Shown one piece after another: positions 1 to 5,175 of a stretch of DNA of 6,239 nt. The notes below the pieces were generated by a model. It made no database searches. It worked only from the letters and a program-made list of their open reading frames with translations, and had not been told where the DNA came from. Numbering within the stretch: position 1 is the stretch's first letter; the number at the start of each line of letters is the position of its first letter. The DNA comes from Pseudolabrys sp. GTDB taxonomy: Bacteria > Pseudomonadota > Alphaproteobacteria > Rhizobiales > Xanthobacteraceae. The stretch spans positions 1 to 6,239 of the forward strand of contig JAQSCR010000671.1 in the NCBI GenBank assembly GCA_029945495.1, in the 5' to 3' direction. The position numbers and the translations under genes are program-made.

Positions 1-58
1 CGCCCCAGCATCTGACGACGCTGATCAAACGCCCCTCGTTAGTTGGGACGGGATGTTG

Positions 59-110
59 GTTATATAGTCCTATATATAGAATATAGTCAAGAAGAATCTT
101 GGATTATTTT
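59..110. other. AT-rich intergenic tract
   Basis: This tract is strikingly AT-rich for a GC-rich window. It is built from TATA-type steps, and the octamer ATATAGTC occurs at 62-69 and again at 81-88, 19 nt apart. A short inverted repeat (CAAGA at 88-92, TCTTG at 97-101) lies next to it. It sits downstream of the minus-strand RraA-family gene, so it could be part of a promoter region for a gene beyond the left edge, or simply a flexible spacer. No gene is supported in positions 1-150: the plus frames hit stops at 13-15, about 65 and about 86. Function is unknown. Confidence 0.4.
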
Positions 111-132
111 CCGGGGCGCCGCTCAGCCCCGG
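111..132 (-). terminator. GC-rich hairpin after RraA-family gene
   Basis: A perfect 7-bp inverted repeat (CCGGGGC at 111-117, GCCCCGG at 126-132) with an 8-nt loop begins 18 nt past the stop codon of the minus-strand RraA-family gene. Its position fits a transcript 3' end. On the minus strand the bases after the stem are A-rich, not T-rich, so it is not a canonical intrinsic terminator. It may only stabilise the 3' end. Confidence 0.25.
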
Positions 133-150
133 GGGCCGGAAGGGGGCGCG

Positions 151-816
151 CTAGAGAATTCCGTACTTCGCGTAGACATCCGCCAGCAGCCGGCCCTGGA
201 GCAATTCGTCGCGCGAGCGGTTCTCGCCCTCGACCTTCTTGAAGGCCGCTTCGAAGACCTGCTCCTCGATTTCGCGCGGAATGACGACCACGCCGTCGAC
301 ATCGCCGAACACGATATCGCCGGAACGCACCCGCACGCCGCCGCACTGCATCGGCCGGTCGATCTCCAGCATCTTGCCGCGCCCGCGCGAATCCAAAGGT
401 CCGATGCCGCCGCAGAACACGGGAAACTTCATCTCGCGGATGAAACGGACGTCGCGGGTGAGCCCGTCGGTGACGCAGCCGATGCCGCCGCGCATTTTCG
501 TCGCGGTGGTCAGCAGTTCGCCCCACGGCGCGATGGTGAGATTGCCGGCGCAGCCGAGCACCGGGATTTCGCCCGCCTTGATGTCGTCGATCAGCTTGAT
601 CTCGAGTTCATACGGATTTTCGCCGTCCGCGCCCGCGTCGCAGACCGCCATATAGGCGCCGGTGCGCGCGCGGCCGATGAGAACTTGCGCGTCGTCCAGC
701 GGCCGGATGGTTGGCCCCATCGCCTGGGAGGTGTGGCCGAGGCTGTCGAGTACGTCGGAGAGAACTGGCGTGTAGAGCTTCTCTTTCGCCCGCGCCAAGT
801 CGTCGGCGTTCAGCAT
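151..816 (-). CDS. RraA-family aldolase-like protein
   Basis: This 221-residue protein belongs to the RraA family, often mislabelled as dimethylmenaquinone methyltransferase. The family includes 4-hydroxy-4-methyl-2-oxoglutarate / 4-carboxy-4-hydroxy-2-oxoadipate aldolases (cytoplasmic, metal-dependent enzymes releasing pyruvate) and RraA, the RNase E inhibitor. Visible family features are PWGELL at residues 97-102, followed by ATKMRGGIGCVTDGLTRD ending at Arg121-Asp122. That Arg-Asp pair corresponds to the pyruvate- and metal-binding pair of the aldolases. The C-terminal core GDVDGVVVIP spans residues 171-180. Length is that of a complete single-domain member (about 160-240). The ATG has a strong GGGAGGA ribosome site 5 nt upstream. 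The gene is not tightly coupled to its neighbours: 278 nt of repeat-filled DNA separates it from the DsbA-like gene. Family membership is very likely; the substrate cannot be named from sequence, and an aldolase or decarboxylase is more likely than an RNase E regulator because the aldolase motif is intact. Confidence 0.9.
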   Translation of the reverse strand: MLNADDLARAKEKLYTPVLSDVLDSLGHTSQAMGPTIRPLDDAQVLIGRARTGAYMAVCDAGADGENPYELEIKLIDDIKAGEIPVLGCAGNLTIAPWGELLTTATKMRGGIGCVTDGLTRDVRFIREMKFPVFCGGIGPLDSRGRGKMLEIDRPMQCGGVRVRSGDIVFGDVDGVVVIPREIEEQVFEAAFKKVEGENRSRDELLQGRLLADVYAKYGIL

Positions 817-821
817 GGTGT

Positions 822-828
822 TCCTCCC
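822..828 (-). promoter_or_regulatory. Strong Shine-Dalgarno, RraA-family gene
   Basis: On the minus strand this reads GGGAGGA and lies 5 nt before the ATG at 816. It fixes the start of the RraA-family gene and is the best ribosome site in the window. Confidence 0.75.
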
Positions 829-842
829 AATTTGTTGGGGTC

Positions 843-872
843 AGTGTGGCTGAGGGGCCGGAACGGCGTCAA
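843..872 (-). promoter_or_regulatory. Possible sigma70-type promoter
   Basis: On the minus strand TTGACG (867-872) matches 5 of 6 bases of the -35 consensus. With an 18-nt spacer it is followed by CACACT (843-848), a weak -10 matching 3 of 6. It would start transcription about 20 nt before the ATG at 816. The -35 is good and the -10 poor, so this is a suggestion only. Confidence 0.3.
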
Positions 873-900
873 TCGTGCGGTGCGGCGGGCATCTATTCGC

Positions 901-943
901 CCATCCTGAGGAGTGGCCCGTAGGGCGTGTCTCGAACCATGAG
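901..943. repeat. REP-like palindrome A
   Basis: A short palindromic element whose left arm contains CATCCTGAGGAG (902-913) and whose right arm contains TCTCGAACCATGAG (930-943). The middle is a perfect mini-hairpin, GCCC-GTA-GGGC at 916-926. The pairing of the outer arms is imperfect here. From memory, this arm combination is a dispersed intergenic repeat in Bradyrhizobium and relatives; copy number was not tested. It lies upstream of the RraA-family gene and downstream of the DsbA-like gene, in non-coding DNA. Confidence 0.65.
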
Positions 944-965
944 GCCGGGAGAGGCTGTGCAGGCC

Positions 966-1086
966 GTAGCCCGCATGGAGCGCAGCGAAATGCGGGGTGC
1001 GCTGCGAAGGCCATAAAGCCCCGGATTTCGCGGAGCCTGTCATCGGGCGGCGCTTTGCGCCGACCCGTTGGCTTCATCCGGGCTAC
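966..1086. repeat. REP/BIME-like twin-hairpin repeat B
   Basis: A 121-nt element bounded by a perfect 8-bp inverted repeat (GTAGCCCG at 966-973, CGGGCTAC at 1079-1086) that extends imperfectly to 13 of 15 paired positions. Each half is also a hairpin: CCCGCAT 970-976 pairs with ATGCGGG 990-996, and CCCGGAT 1020-1026 pairs with ATCCGGG 1076-1082. Inside the right half is a stable stem, CGGCGC-TTT-GCGCCG at 1048-1062, extended by CGGG 1044-1047 with CCCG 1064-1067 across a one-base bulge. This is the layout of a bacterial interspersed mosaic element, two REPs in inverted orientation. It ends 8 nt before the stop codon of the DsbA-like gene, so it could form the 3' end of that transcript. No transposase is present, so any mobility would be in trans. 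Confidence 0.75.
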
Positions 1087-1094
1087 GCTTGCTG

Positions 1095-1784
1095 TCAGCA
1101 CCAGCTGGCCTCATCGGCGCCGGGTGCCCGCAACAGTTCCTGGATGTTCGCATCCATCAGGCGGAAGCCGACATTGCCGTAAAATTTCTGGCGCCCTTCA
1201 TTGAGTATGAAACTCGGGCTGCCTTCGATCCGCATCTTCTCGGCGTCTTGATAGTCGGCAGCCAAGCGGGCGAATGCGATCCCACTGTGGATGCATCGTT
1301 CGATCGCGCCGATATCGATGCCGTGTGCTTCGGCGATCTCGCATTGAATATCCCAGCGAGAAATATCCCGGCAATCTCGAAAGAACGCGCGGCGAAACGC
1401 CCATGCTGCTTGATCGAAAATCGTCGCCGCGCCGGGGCTGGCTGGCGCACCGCTTTCCAGGCCGCACTGCTGGATGGCCTTCAGAAACAGATGGGGGCTT
1501 GCCGAACTTGCCGGCCGTGTTTTCAACCAGACTTCCGGGTGCAGCTCGATATGAGGATATCGCTGCGCTACTTCGATCAGATGTTTGTTGAAGCCTTGAT
1601 AGCCGCCTTTGGCTTTCCAGCCCGCGCCGATCTTTTGCGCGGTGTCGCCGAACACGGTGCAGAATCGATGATCTATGTCGACTCCGTCGACAAATTTTTC
1701 TTTAACGGCATCGATGCGGGTCTGCGAAATATAGGCCCAGACGCATAAGACATCCGAAAAATATGTAATCTTGACCAAGCTCAT
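1095..1784 (-). CDS. DsbA-family / HCCA-isomerase-like thioredoxin-fold protein
   Basis: The 229-residue protein starts with a beta strand and the motif SDVLCVWAY (residues 10-18), the position of the CxxC active site in DsbA/FrnE-type oxidoreductases. Only Cys14 is present; the second cysteine is Ala17. The thioredoxin-fold cis-proline region follows at EGSPSFILNEGRQ (187-199, Pro190), with a helical insertion between, as in 2-hydroxychromene-2-carboxylate isomerases and kappa-class glutathione transferases. No signal peptide is visible, so it should be cytoplasmic. With one active-site cysteine it is unlikely to be a classical disulfide oxidase; a glutathione-linked isomerase, transferase or reductase is more plausible. 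The ATG has an AAGG ribosome site 9 nt upstream. It follows lepA by only 51 nt on the same strand, so co-transcription is possible. Summing the ten 60-base lines from 1141 to 1740 gives about 57% GC, lower than adjacent genes. Family call is firm, exact activity unknown. Confidence 0.88.
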   Translation of the reverse strand: MSLVKITYFSDVLCVWAYISQTRIDAVKEKFVDGVDIDHRFCTVFGDTAQKIGAGWKAKGGYQGFNKHLIEVAQRYPHIELHPEVWLKTRPASSASPHLFLKAIQQCGLESGAPASPGAATIFDQAAWAFRRAFFRDCRDISRWDIQCEIAEAHGIDIGAIERCIHSGIAFARLAADYQDAEKMRIEGSPSFILNEGRQKFYGNVGFRLMDANIQELLRAPGADEASWC

Positions 1785-1835
1785 CCGAAGTTGCCTTAGC
1801 TGTTGCAGCGAAAGGACCCGGCTCGCTCTAATTCC

Positions 1836-3647
1836 TTACGTATCCACCTTCAACGCCGCGATGAACGCCTCTTGCGGGATGTCGACCTTGCCGAACTGCC
1901 GCATCTTCTTTTTGCCCTTCTTCTGCTTGTCGAGCAATTTGCGTTTGCGGGTGGCGTCGCCGCCGTAGCATTTCGCCGTCACGTCCTTGCGCAGCGCGCG
2001 CACGGTTTCGCGGGCGATGATCTTGCCGCCGATGGCGGCCTGGATCGGCACCTGGAACATGTGCGGCGGGATCAGCTCTTTGAGCTTCTCGACCATGCCG
2101 CGGCCGCGCGTCTCGGCGCGCGTGCGATGCACCAGCATCGACAGCGCATCGACCGGCTCGTCGTTCACGAGGATCGACATCTTGACGAGGTCCGCTTCGC
2201 GATAATCGGTGAGGTGATAGTCGAACGAGGCGTAGCCCTTCGACACCGATTTCAGCCGGTCGTAGAAATCGAACACCACTTCGTTGAGCGGCAGGTCGTA
2301 TTTCACCATGGCGCGCGAGCCGACATAGGTCAGCTCTTTCTGATTGCCGCGGCGGTCCTGGCACAGCTTCAAGACCGAGCCGAGATAGTCGTCGGGCGTC
2401 AGGATCGTCGCCTCGATCCACGGCTCTTCGATGGTCAGGATCTTCATCACGTCCGGCATGTCGACCGGATTGTGCAGTTCGATCTGGGTGCCGTCGCGCA
2501 GGTTCATCTTGTAGATGACCGACGGCGCGGTGGCGATCAGATCGAGATTGAACTCGCGCTCCAGCCGCTCTTGGATGATTTCCAGATGCAAGAGGCCGAG
2601 GAAGCCGCAACGGAAGCCGAAGCCGAGCGCGGCCGAGGTTTCCATCTCAAAACTGAACGAGGCGTCGTTGAGGCGCAATTTGCCCATCGCCGCGCGCAAA
2701 TCCTCGAACTGCGCGGCGTCGACCGGGAACAGGCCGCAGAACACCACCGGGATCGACGGCTTGAAGCCGGGCAACGGCTCGTCGACCGGGTTGCGTTCGT
2801 CGGTGATGGTGTCGCCGACGCGCGTGTCGGCAACTTCCTTGATCGAGGCGGTCAACATGCCGATCTCGCCGGGGCCGAGCTCGTCGACCAGGGTCAGCTT
2901 CGGCGTGAACACGCCGGTGCGGTCGACTTCGTAGGACGCATCGATGCCGATCATGCGGATGCGCTGGCCCTTCTTCAGCACGCCATCGACGATGCGCACC
3001 AGAACGACGACGCCGAGATAGGGGTCGTACCATGAGTCAACGAGCAGCGCCTTGAGCGGCGCATTGCGGTCGCCTTTCGGCGGCGGCAGGCGGGTGACGA
3101 TGGCTTCCAGCACCTGATCGATGTTCAGGCCGGTCTTGGCCGAGATCATCACCGCGTTGGAGGCATCCAGGCCGATGACGTCCTCGATCTGCTTCTTGAT
3201 CTTTTCCGGTTCGGCCGCCGGCAGGTCGACCTTGTTCAGCACCGGCACGATTTCGTGGTTGGCATCTAACGCGTGATAGACGTTGGCGAGCGTCTGCGCC
3301 TCGACGCCTTGCGAGGCGTCGACCACCAAGAGCGAGCCTTCGCAGGCGGCGAGCGAGCGGTTGACCTCATAGGCGAAGTCGACGTGGCCCGGCGTGTCCA
3401 TCAGATTGAGGATGTAATCCTTGCCGTCCTTGGCATGGTAATTCAGGCGCACGGTCTGCGCCTTGATGGTGATGCCGCGCTCCTTCTCGATGTCCATCGA
3501 GTCGAGGACCTGCTCGCGGCCCGCCATTTCGCGCGCGTCGAGGCCGCCGGTGAGCTGGATCAGCCGGTCGGCGAGCGTGGATTTCCCGTGGTCGATATGG
3601 GCGACGATGGAGAAATTGCGGATGTTTTTGATAGGAACGGACGTCAT
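1836..3647 (-). CDS. lepA: Elongation factor 4 (LepA), translational GTPase
   Basis: A complete 603-residue LepA/EF4, the usual family length. EF4 is a ribosome-associated GTPase that acts on stalled or mis-positioned ribosomes; it is reported both to back-translocate ribosomes and to aid initiation or subunit biogenesis. All GTPase motifs are visible: P-loop AHIDHGKS (16-23), the switch I region DIEKERGITIKAQT (52-65), DTPGH (84-88), NKVD (138-141) and SAKTG (169-173). EF-G-like domains II, III and V follow, then the EF4-specific C-terminal domain, ending in the conserved basic stretch KGKKKMRQFGKVDIPQEAF. The ATG at 3647 gives the N-terminus expected for the family (about 10 residues before the P-loop strand), although no convincing Shine-Dalgarno precedes it. 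It diverges from the GT87 gene and is followed by the DsbA-like gene after 51 nt. No signal peptidase gene (lepB), the classic E. coli partner, is seen downstream. Confidence 0.98.
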   Translation of the reverse strand: MTSVPIKNIRNFSIVAHIDHGKSTLADRLIQLTGGLDAREMAGREQVLDSMDIEKERGITIKAQTVRLNYHAKDGKDYILNLMDTPGHVDFAYEVNRSLAACEGSLLVVDASQGVEAQTLANVYHALDANHEIVPVLNKVDLPAAEPEKIKKQIEDVIGLDASNAVMISAKTGLNIDQVLEAIVTRLPPPKGDRNAPLKALLVDSWYDPYLGVVVLVRIVDGVLKKGQRIRMIGIDASYEVDRTGVFTPKLTLVDELGPGEIGMLTASIKEVADTRVGDTITDERNPVDEPLPGFKPSIPVVFCGLFPVDAAQFEDLRAAMGKLRLNDASFSFEMETSAALGFGFRCGFLGLLHLEIIQERLEREFNLDLIATAPSVIYKMNLRDGTQIELHNPVDMPDVMKILTIEEPWIEATILTPDDYLGSVLKLCQDRRGNQKELTYVGSRAMVKYDLPLNEVVFDFYDRLKSVSKGYASFDYHLTDYREADLVKMSILVNDEPVDALSMLVHRTRAETRGRGMVEKLKELIPPHMFQVPIQAAIGGKIIARETVRALRKDVTAKCYGGDATRKRKLLDKQKKGKKKMRQFGKVDIPQEAFIAALKVDT

Positions 3648-3653
3648 GGCCGC

Positions 3654-3682
3654 GAGATAACACTCAGGGGGTGGGGGTTCAA
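3654..3682 (-). promoter_or_regulatory. Candidate lepA promoter, very close to start
   Basis: On the minus strand TTGAAC (3677-3682) resembles a -35 box, and TATCTC (3654-3659) 17 nt later is a poor -10. This is the only candidate in the 41 nt left between repeat C and the lepA ATG. If real, transcription would start almost at the ATG and give a leaderless or nearly leaderless mRNA, consistent with the missing Shine-Dalgarno. The true promoter may instead lie inside or beyond repeat C. Confidence 0.2.
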
Positions 3683-3688
3683 GCAGTC

Positions 3689-3804
3689 CTTGTCATTCCG
3701 GGGCGCGCTGAAAGCGCGAACCCGGAATCCAGGGCTACAAAGAAGGCTTCTTGCGTGGCTCTGGATTCCGGGTCCGCACCTTTGGTGCGTCCCGGAATGA
3801 CAAG
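3689..3804. repeat. REP/BIME-like cruciform repeat C
   Basis: A 116-nt element with perfect 14-bp terminal inverted repeats (CTTGTCATTCCGGG at 3689-3702 and its complement at 3791-3804). A second perfect inverted pair of 13 bp lies inside (3720-3732 with 3761-3773). Between the outer and inner stems sit two perfect 6-bp hairpins with 3-nt loops: CGCGCT-GAA-AGCGCG (3704-3718) and CGCACC-TTT-GGTGCG (3775-3789). The centre, AAGAA-GGC-TTCTT, is again palindromic. Because ATTCCGGG/CCCGGAAT occurs as two pairs, each half can instead form its own long hairpin (3695-3728 and 3765-3798). This is a head-to-head pair of REPs, of a type I recall as abundant in Bradyrhizobium-like genomes. It occupies half of the divergent lepA/GT87 region. 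Confidence 0.85.
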
Positions 3805-3811
3805 TTTACGG

Positions 3812-3831
3812 GCCTTGCTTGCGCGCAAGGC
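3812..3831. other. Hairpin in GT87 leader
   Basis: GCCTTGC (3812-3818) pairs perfectly with GCAAGGC (3825-3831) around a 6-nt loop, and a perfect 12-bp palindrome, CTTGCGCGCAAG (3818-3829), overlaps it. It lies between repeat C and the start of the GT87 gene, so it would fall in the 5' leader or promoter of that gene. It could be an operator or a leader hairpin; nothing in the sequence decides which. Confidence 0.35.
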
Positions 3832-3859
3832 GCCCCGGTATGGTCCCGCCACCTAAAAC

Positions 3860-3863
3860 GAGG
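3860..3863 (+). promoter_or_regulatory. Ribosome site choosing the GT87 start
   Basis: GAGG, 9 nt before the ATG at 3873, is the best-placed Shine-Dalgarno match near the gene. It supports the ATG at 3873 over the in-frame ATG at 3840 and TTG at 3819, which would add up to 18 basic, proline-rich residues overlapping the leader hairpin. Confidence 0.5.
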
Positions 3864-3872
3864 CTGAAGACG

Positions 3873-5114
3873 ATGCGGAAATGGCTTGATCGGTACGGCC
3901 CCTGGATTGCGCTCGTGGTGGCGTCCGTCGCCTACTACCGGCGCTATCTGTCGCCGCAGGACGCCGGCATGCTGCTCTATCCGCAGGCGGCGCAGTGCCT
4001 GATCGACAACAAGATCATGCAGGTCTGCGCCGGCGCCTTCACCTATCCGCCCGGCTTTGCCTTCGTCATGACGCCGTTCGCGGCGATGCCGATGGGGCTG
4101 CGGCTCATCGTCTGGTACGTCATCACGATCGGCGTGACGGTGGGCGCCTATAAGCTGTCGGAGAGACTGGCGGCACGGTTGTTCGTCGAGCCGTTCGGTC
4201 TGGTCGAGCAGGGCTGGGCGCGCATTCTCGCTTTGGTGCTGAGCATCAAGTTCGCCCTCGCCGTGCTGGAGAACCAGGCCTACGACACGTTGTCGCTGGT
4301 GTTCGTCATGCTCGGGCTGATGGGTCTTGCCCATCGCCGTGATGCGCTTGGCGGCGCCGCGATTGGCCTTGCCGCCGCGATCAAGGCGACGCCACTCATT
4401 TTCCTGCCGTATCTCATCGTCAAGCGGCGCTTCGTCGCCGCGGCGGCATTCACCGCCGCTTATCTGCTGCTGTCCTTCGCGCCGGATATTGTCTTCACGC
4501 CGGTCGGCGCCAGCGAGGGCTATTTCGCCGCCTGGCTGCATCACATCGCCGGCGCCTCGCTGCTCAATCCGGAGGCGGCGCAGTTTAATTTCTGGTCCGG
4601 CGCCAATTCGCTCAATCATTCGCTGCGCGGCGCGGTGTCGCTGCAGATCAACGAGGTGACGCAAGGCGGCCTGTTCAAGGCTGTGTGGTACGGCGTCGAT
4701 CTCGCCTTCATCGCGCTCTGCGCGGCTTTGATCATGCTGCGCAAGGAACGCCCCGGCCTGCTGGCGATCGACGCCTCGATCCTCTTGATCGCGACCTTGA
4801 TGCTGTCGCCGATGACCAGCCGCTCGCATTACGTCGTCTTGATTGTGCCTTACGTCACGCTGTCGATGGTACTGCTGCGCGATCAGGCGACCAAGTGGAT
4901 CGGCATCGCCGTGCTGGGGTTAAGCTTCATCCTGCTGACCGCGACGTCGAACGACGTCGTCGGCAAGGCGATGTCGGACTGGGCCTATTTCCACAGCTTC
5001 CTGGTGCTCGGCGCACTGGCGATGCTGATCTACATCGCGGTGATCGTGTGGAACCCGGCGACCTTGCGCGACGCCAGGCCCTATGTGGCGCCGTGGCCGA
5101 AGGAGCCGACTTAA
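3873..5114 (+). CDS. GT87-type (DUF2029) membrane glycosyltransferase
   Basis: A 413-residue hydrophobic protein with roughly nine to eleven predicted membrane helices, resembling GT-C glycosyltransferases of family GT87. Characterised members, such as mycobacterial PimE, transfer mannose from polyprenyl-phosphate-mannose to lipid-linked acceptors outside the cytoplasmic membrane. Visible family features are Asp30 in the first external loop (SPQDAG), where GT-C enzymes carry a catalytic acid; YPPGFAFVMTP (58-68); IKATPLIFLPYLIVKRR (170-186); a large external loop with SLNHSLRG (246-253); and LSPMTSRSHYVVLIVP (311-326). The C-terminus is short, cytoplasmic and proline-rich. Donor and acceptor sugars cannot be read from sequence. 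It diverges from lepA across repeat C and converges on the GT2-GtrA gene, which could supply its lipid-linked donor. The start at 3873 is chosen on its ribosome site. The family call is fairly sure; the sugar is unknown. Confidence 0.82.
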   Translation: MRKWLDRYGPWIALVVASVAYYRRYLSPQDAGMLLYPQAAQCLIDNKIMQVCAGAFTYPPGFAFVMTPFAAMPMGLRLIVWYVITIGVTVGAYKLSERLAARLFVEPFGLVEQGWARILALVLSIKFALAVLENQAYDTLSLVFVMLGLMGLAHRRDALGGAAIGLAAAIKATPLIFLPYLIVKRRFVAAAAFTAAYLLLSFAPDIVFTPVGASEGYFAAWLHHIAGASLLNPEAAQFNFWSGANSLNHSLRGAVSLQINEVTQGGLFKAVWYGVDLAFIALCAALIMLRKERPGLLAIDASILLIATLMLSPMTSRSHYVVLIVPYVTLSMVLLRDQATKWIGIAVLGLSFILLTATSNDVVGKAMSDWAYFHSFLVLGALAMLIYIAVIVWNPATLRDARPYVAPWPKEPT

Positions 5115-5121
5115 TTTTATT

Positions 5122-5172
5122 GGCGCATGATCTTGTCCGAAAACCGGTTCCCACTTTTCGGGATCATGCGCC
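5122..5172. repeat. 51-nt palindromic repeat D
   Basis: The outer arms GGCGCATGATC (5122-5132) and GATCATGCGCC (5162-5172) pair perfectly over 11 bp. An inner stem of CCGAAAA (5137-5143) with TTTTCGG (5155-5161) follows directly on the right side, with a 4-nt bulge on the left, and the loop begins with CCGGTT. From memory this palindrome is widespread between genes in Hyphomicrobiales (Bradyrhizobium, Mesorhizobium). It fills nearly all of the 61-nt gap between two convergent genes, starting 7 nt after the GT87 stop and ending 3 nt before the GT2-GtrA stop on the other strand. It could act as a bidirectional 3'-end structure, though neither strand has a T-tract after it. Confidence 0.8.
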
Positions 5173-5175
5173 GGA

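Noticed and set aside
1..60. 3' end of a plus-strand gene entering from the left
   Set aside because: Frame 3 is open up to about position 86, but the stretch is too short and matches nothing I recognise. The other two plus frames stop at 13-15 and about 65.
43..909. 288-codon open frame on the plus strand opposite the RraA-family gene
   Set aside because: It mirrors the real gene and crosses its start region and palindrome A. The composition is typical of GC-rich antisense frames.
901..1086. CRISPR array or phage attachment site in the repeat cluster
   Set aside because: There are no regularly spaced identical direct repeats and no integrase or tRNA nearby. The elements are palindromic and of different types.
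1068..1748. 226-codon open frame on the plus strand opposite the DsbA-like gene
   Set aside because: No domain is recognisable, and the minus frame shows a full thioredoxin-fold protein with the right motifs and length.
1803..3035. 410-codon open frame on the plus strand opposite lepA
   Set aside because: It is the antisense shadow of a highly conserved gene in GC-rich DNA. Its translation is His/Arg/Asp/Ala-rich, with no recognisable domain and no ribosome site.
3735..4829. 364-codon open frame on the minus strand opposite the GT87 gene
   Set aside because: The translation is low-complexity, rich in Arg, Gln, His and Glu, and runs into repeat C. The plus-strand frame has clear membrane helices and family motifs.
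5122..5172. Palindrome D as a canonical intrinsic terminator
   Set aside because: Neither strand has a T-run directly after the stem, so it is kept as a repeat with a possible 3'-end role only.
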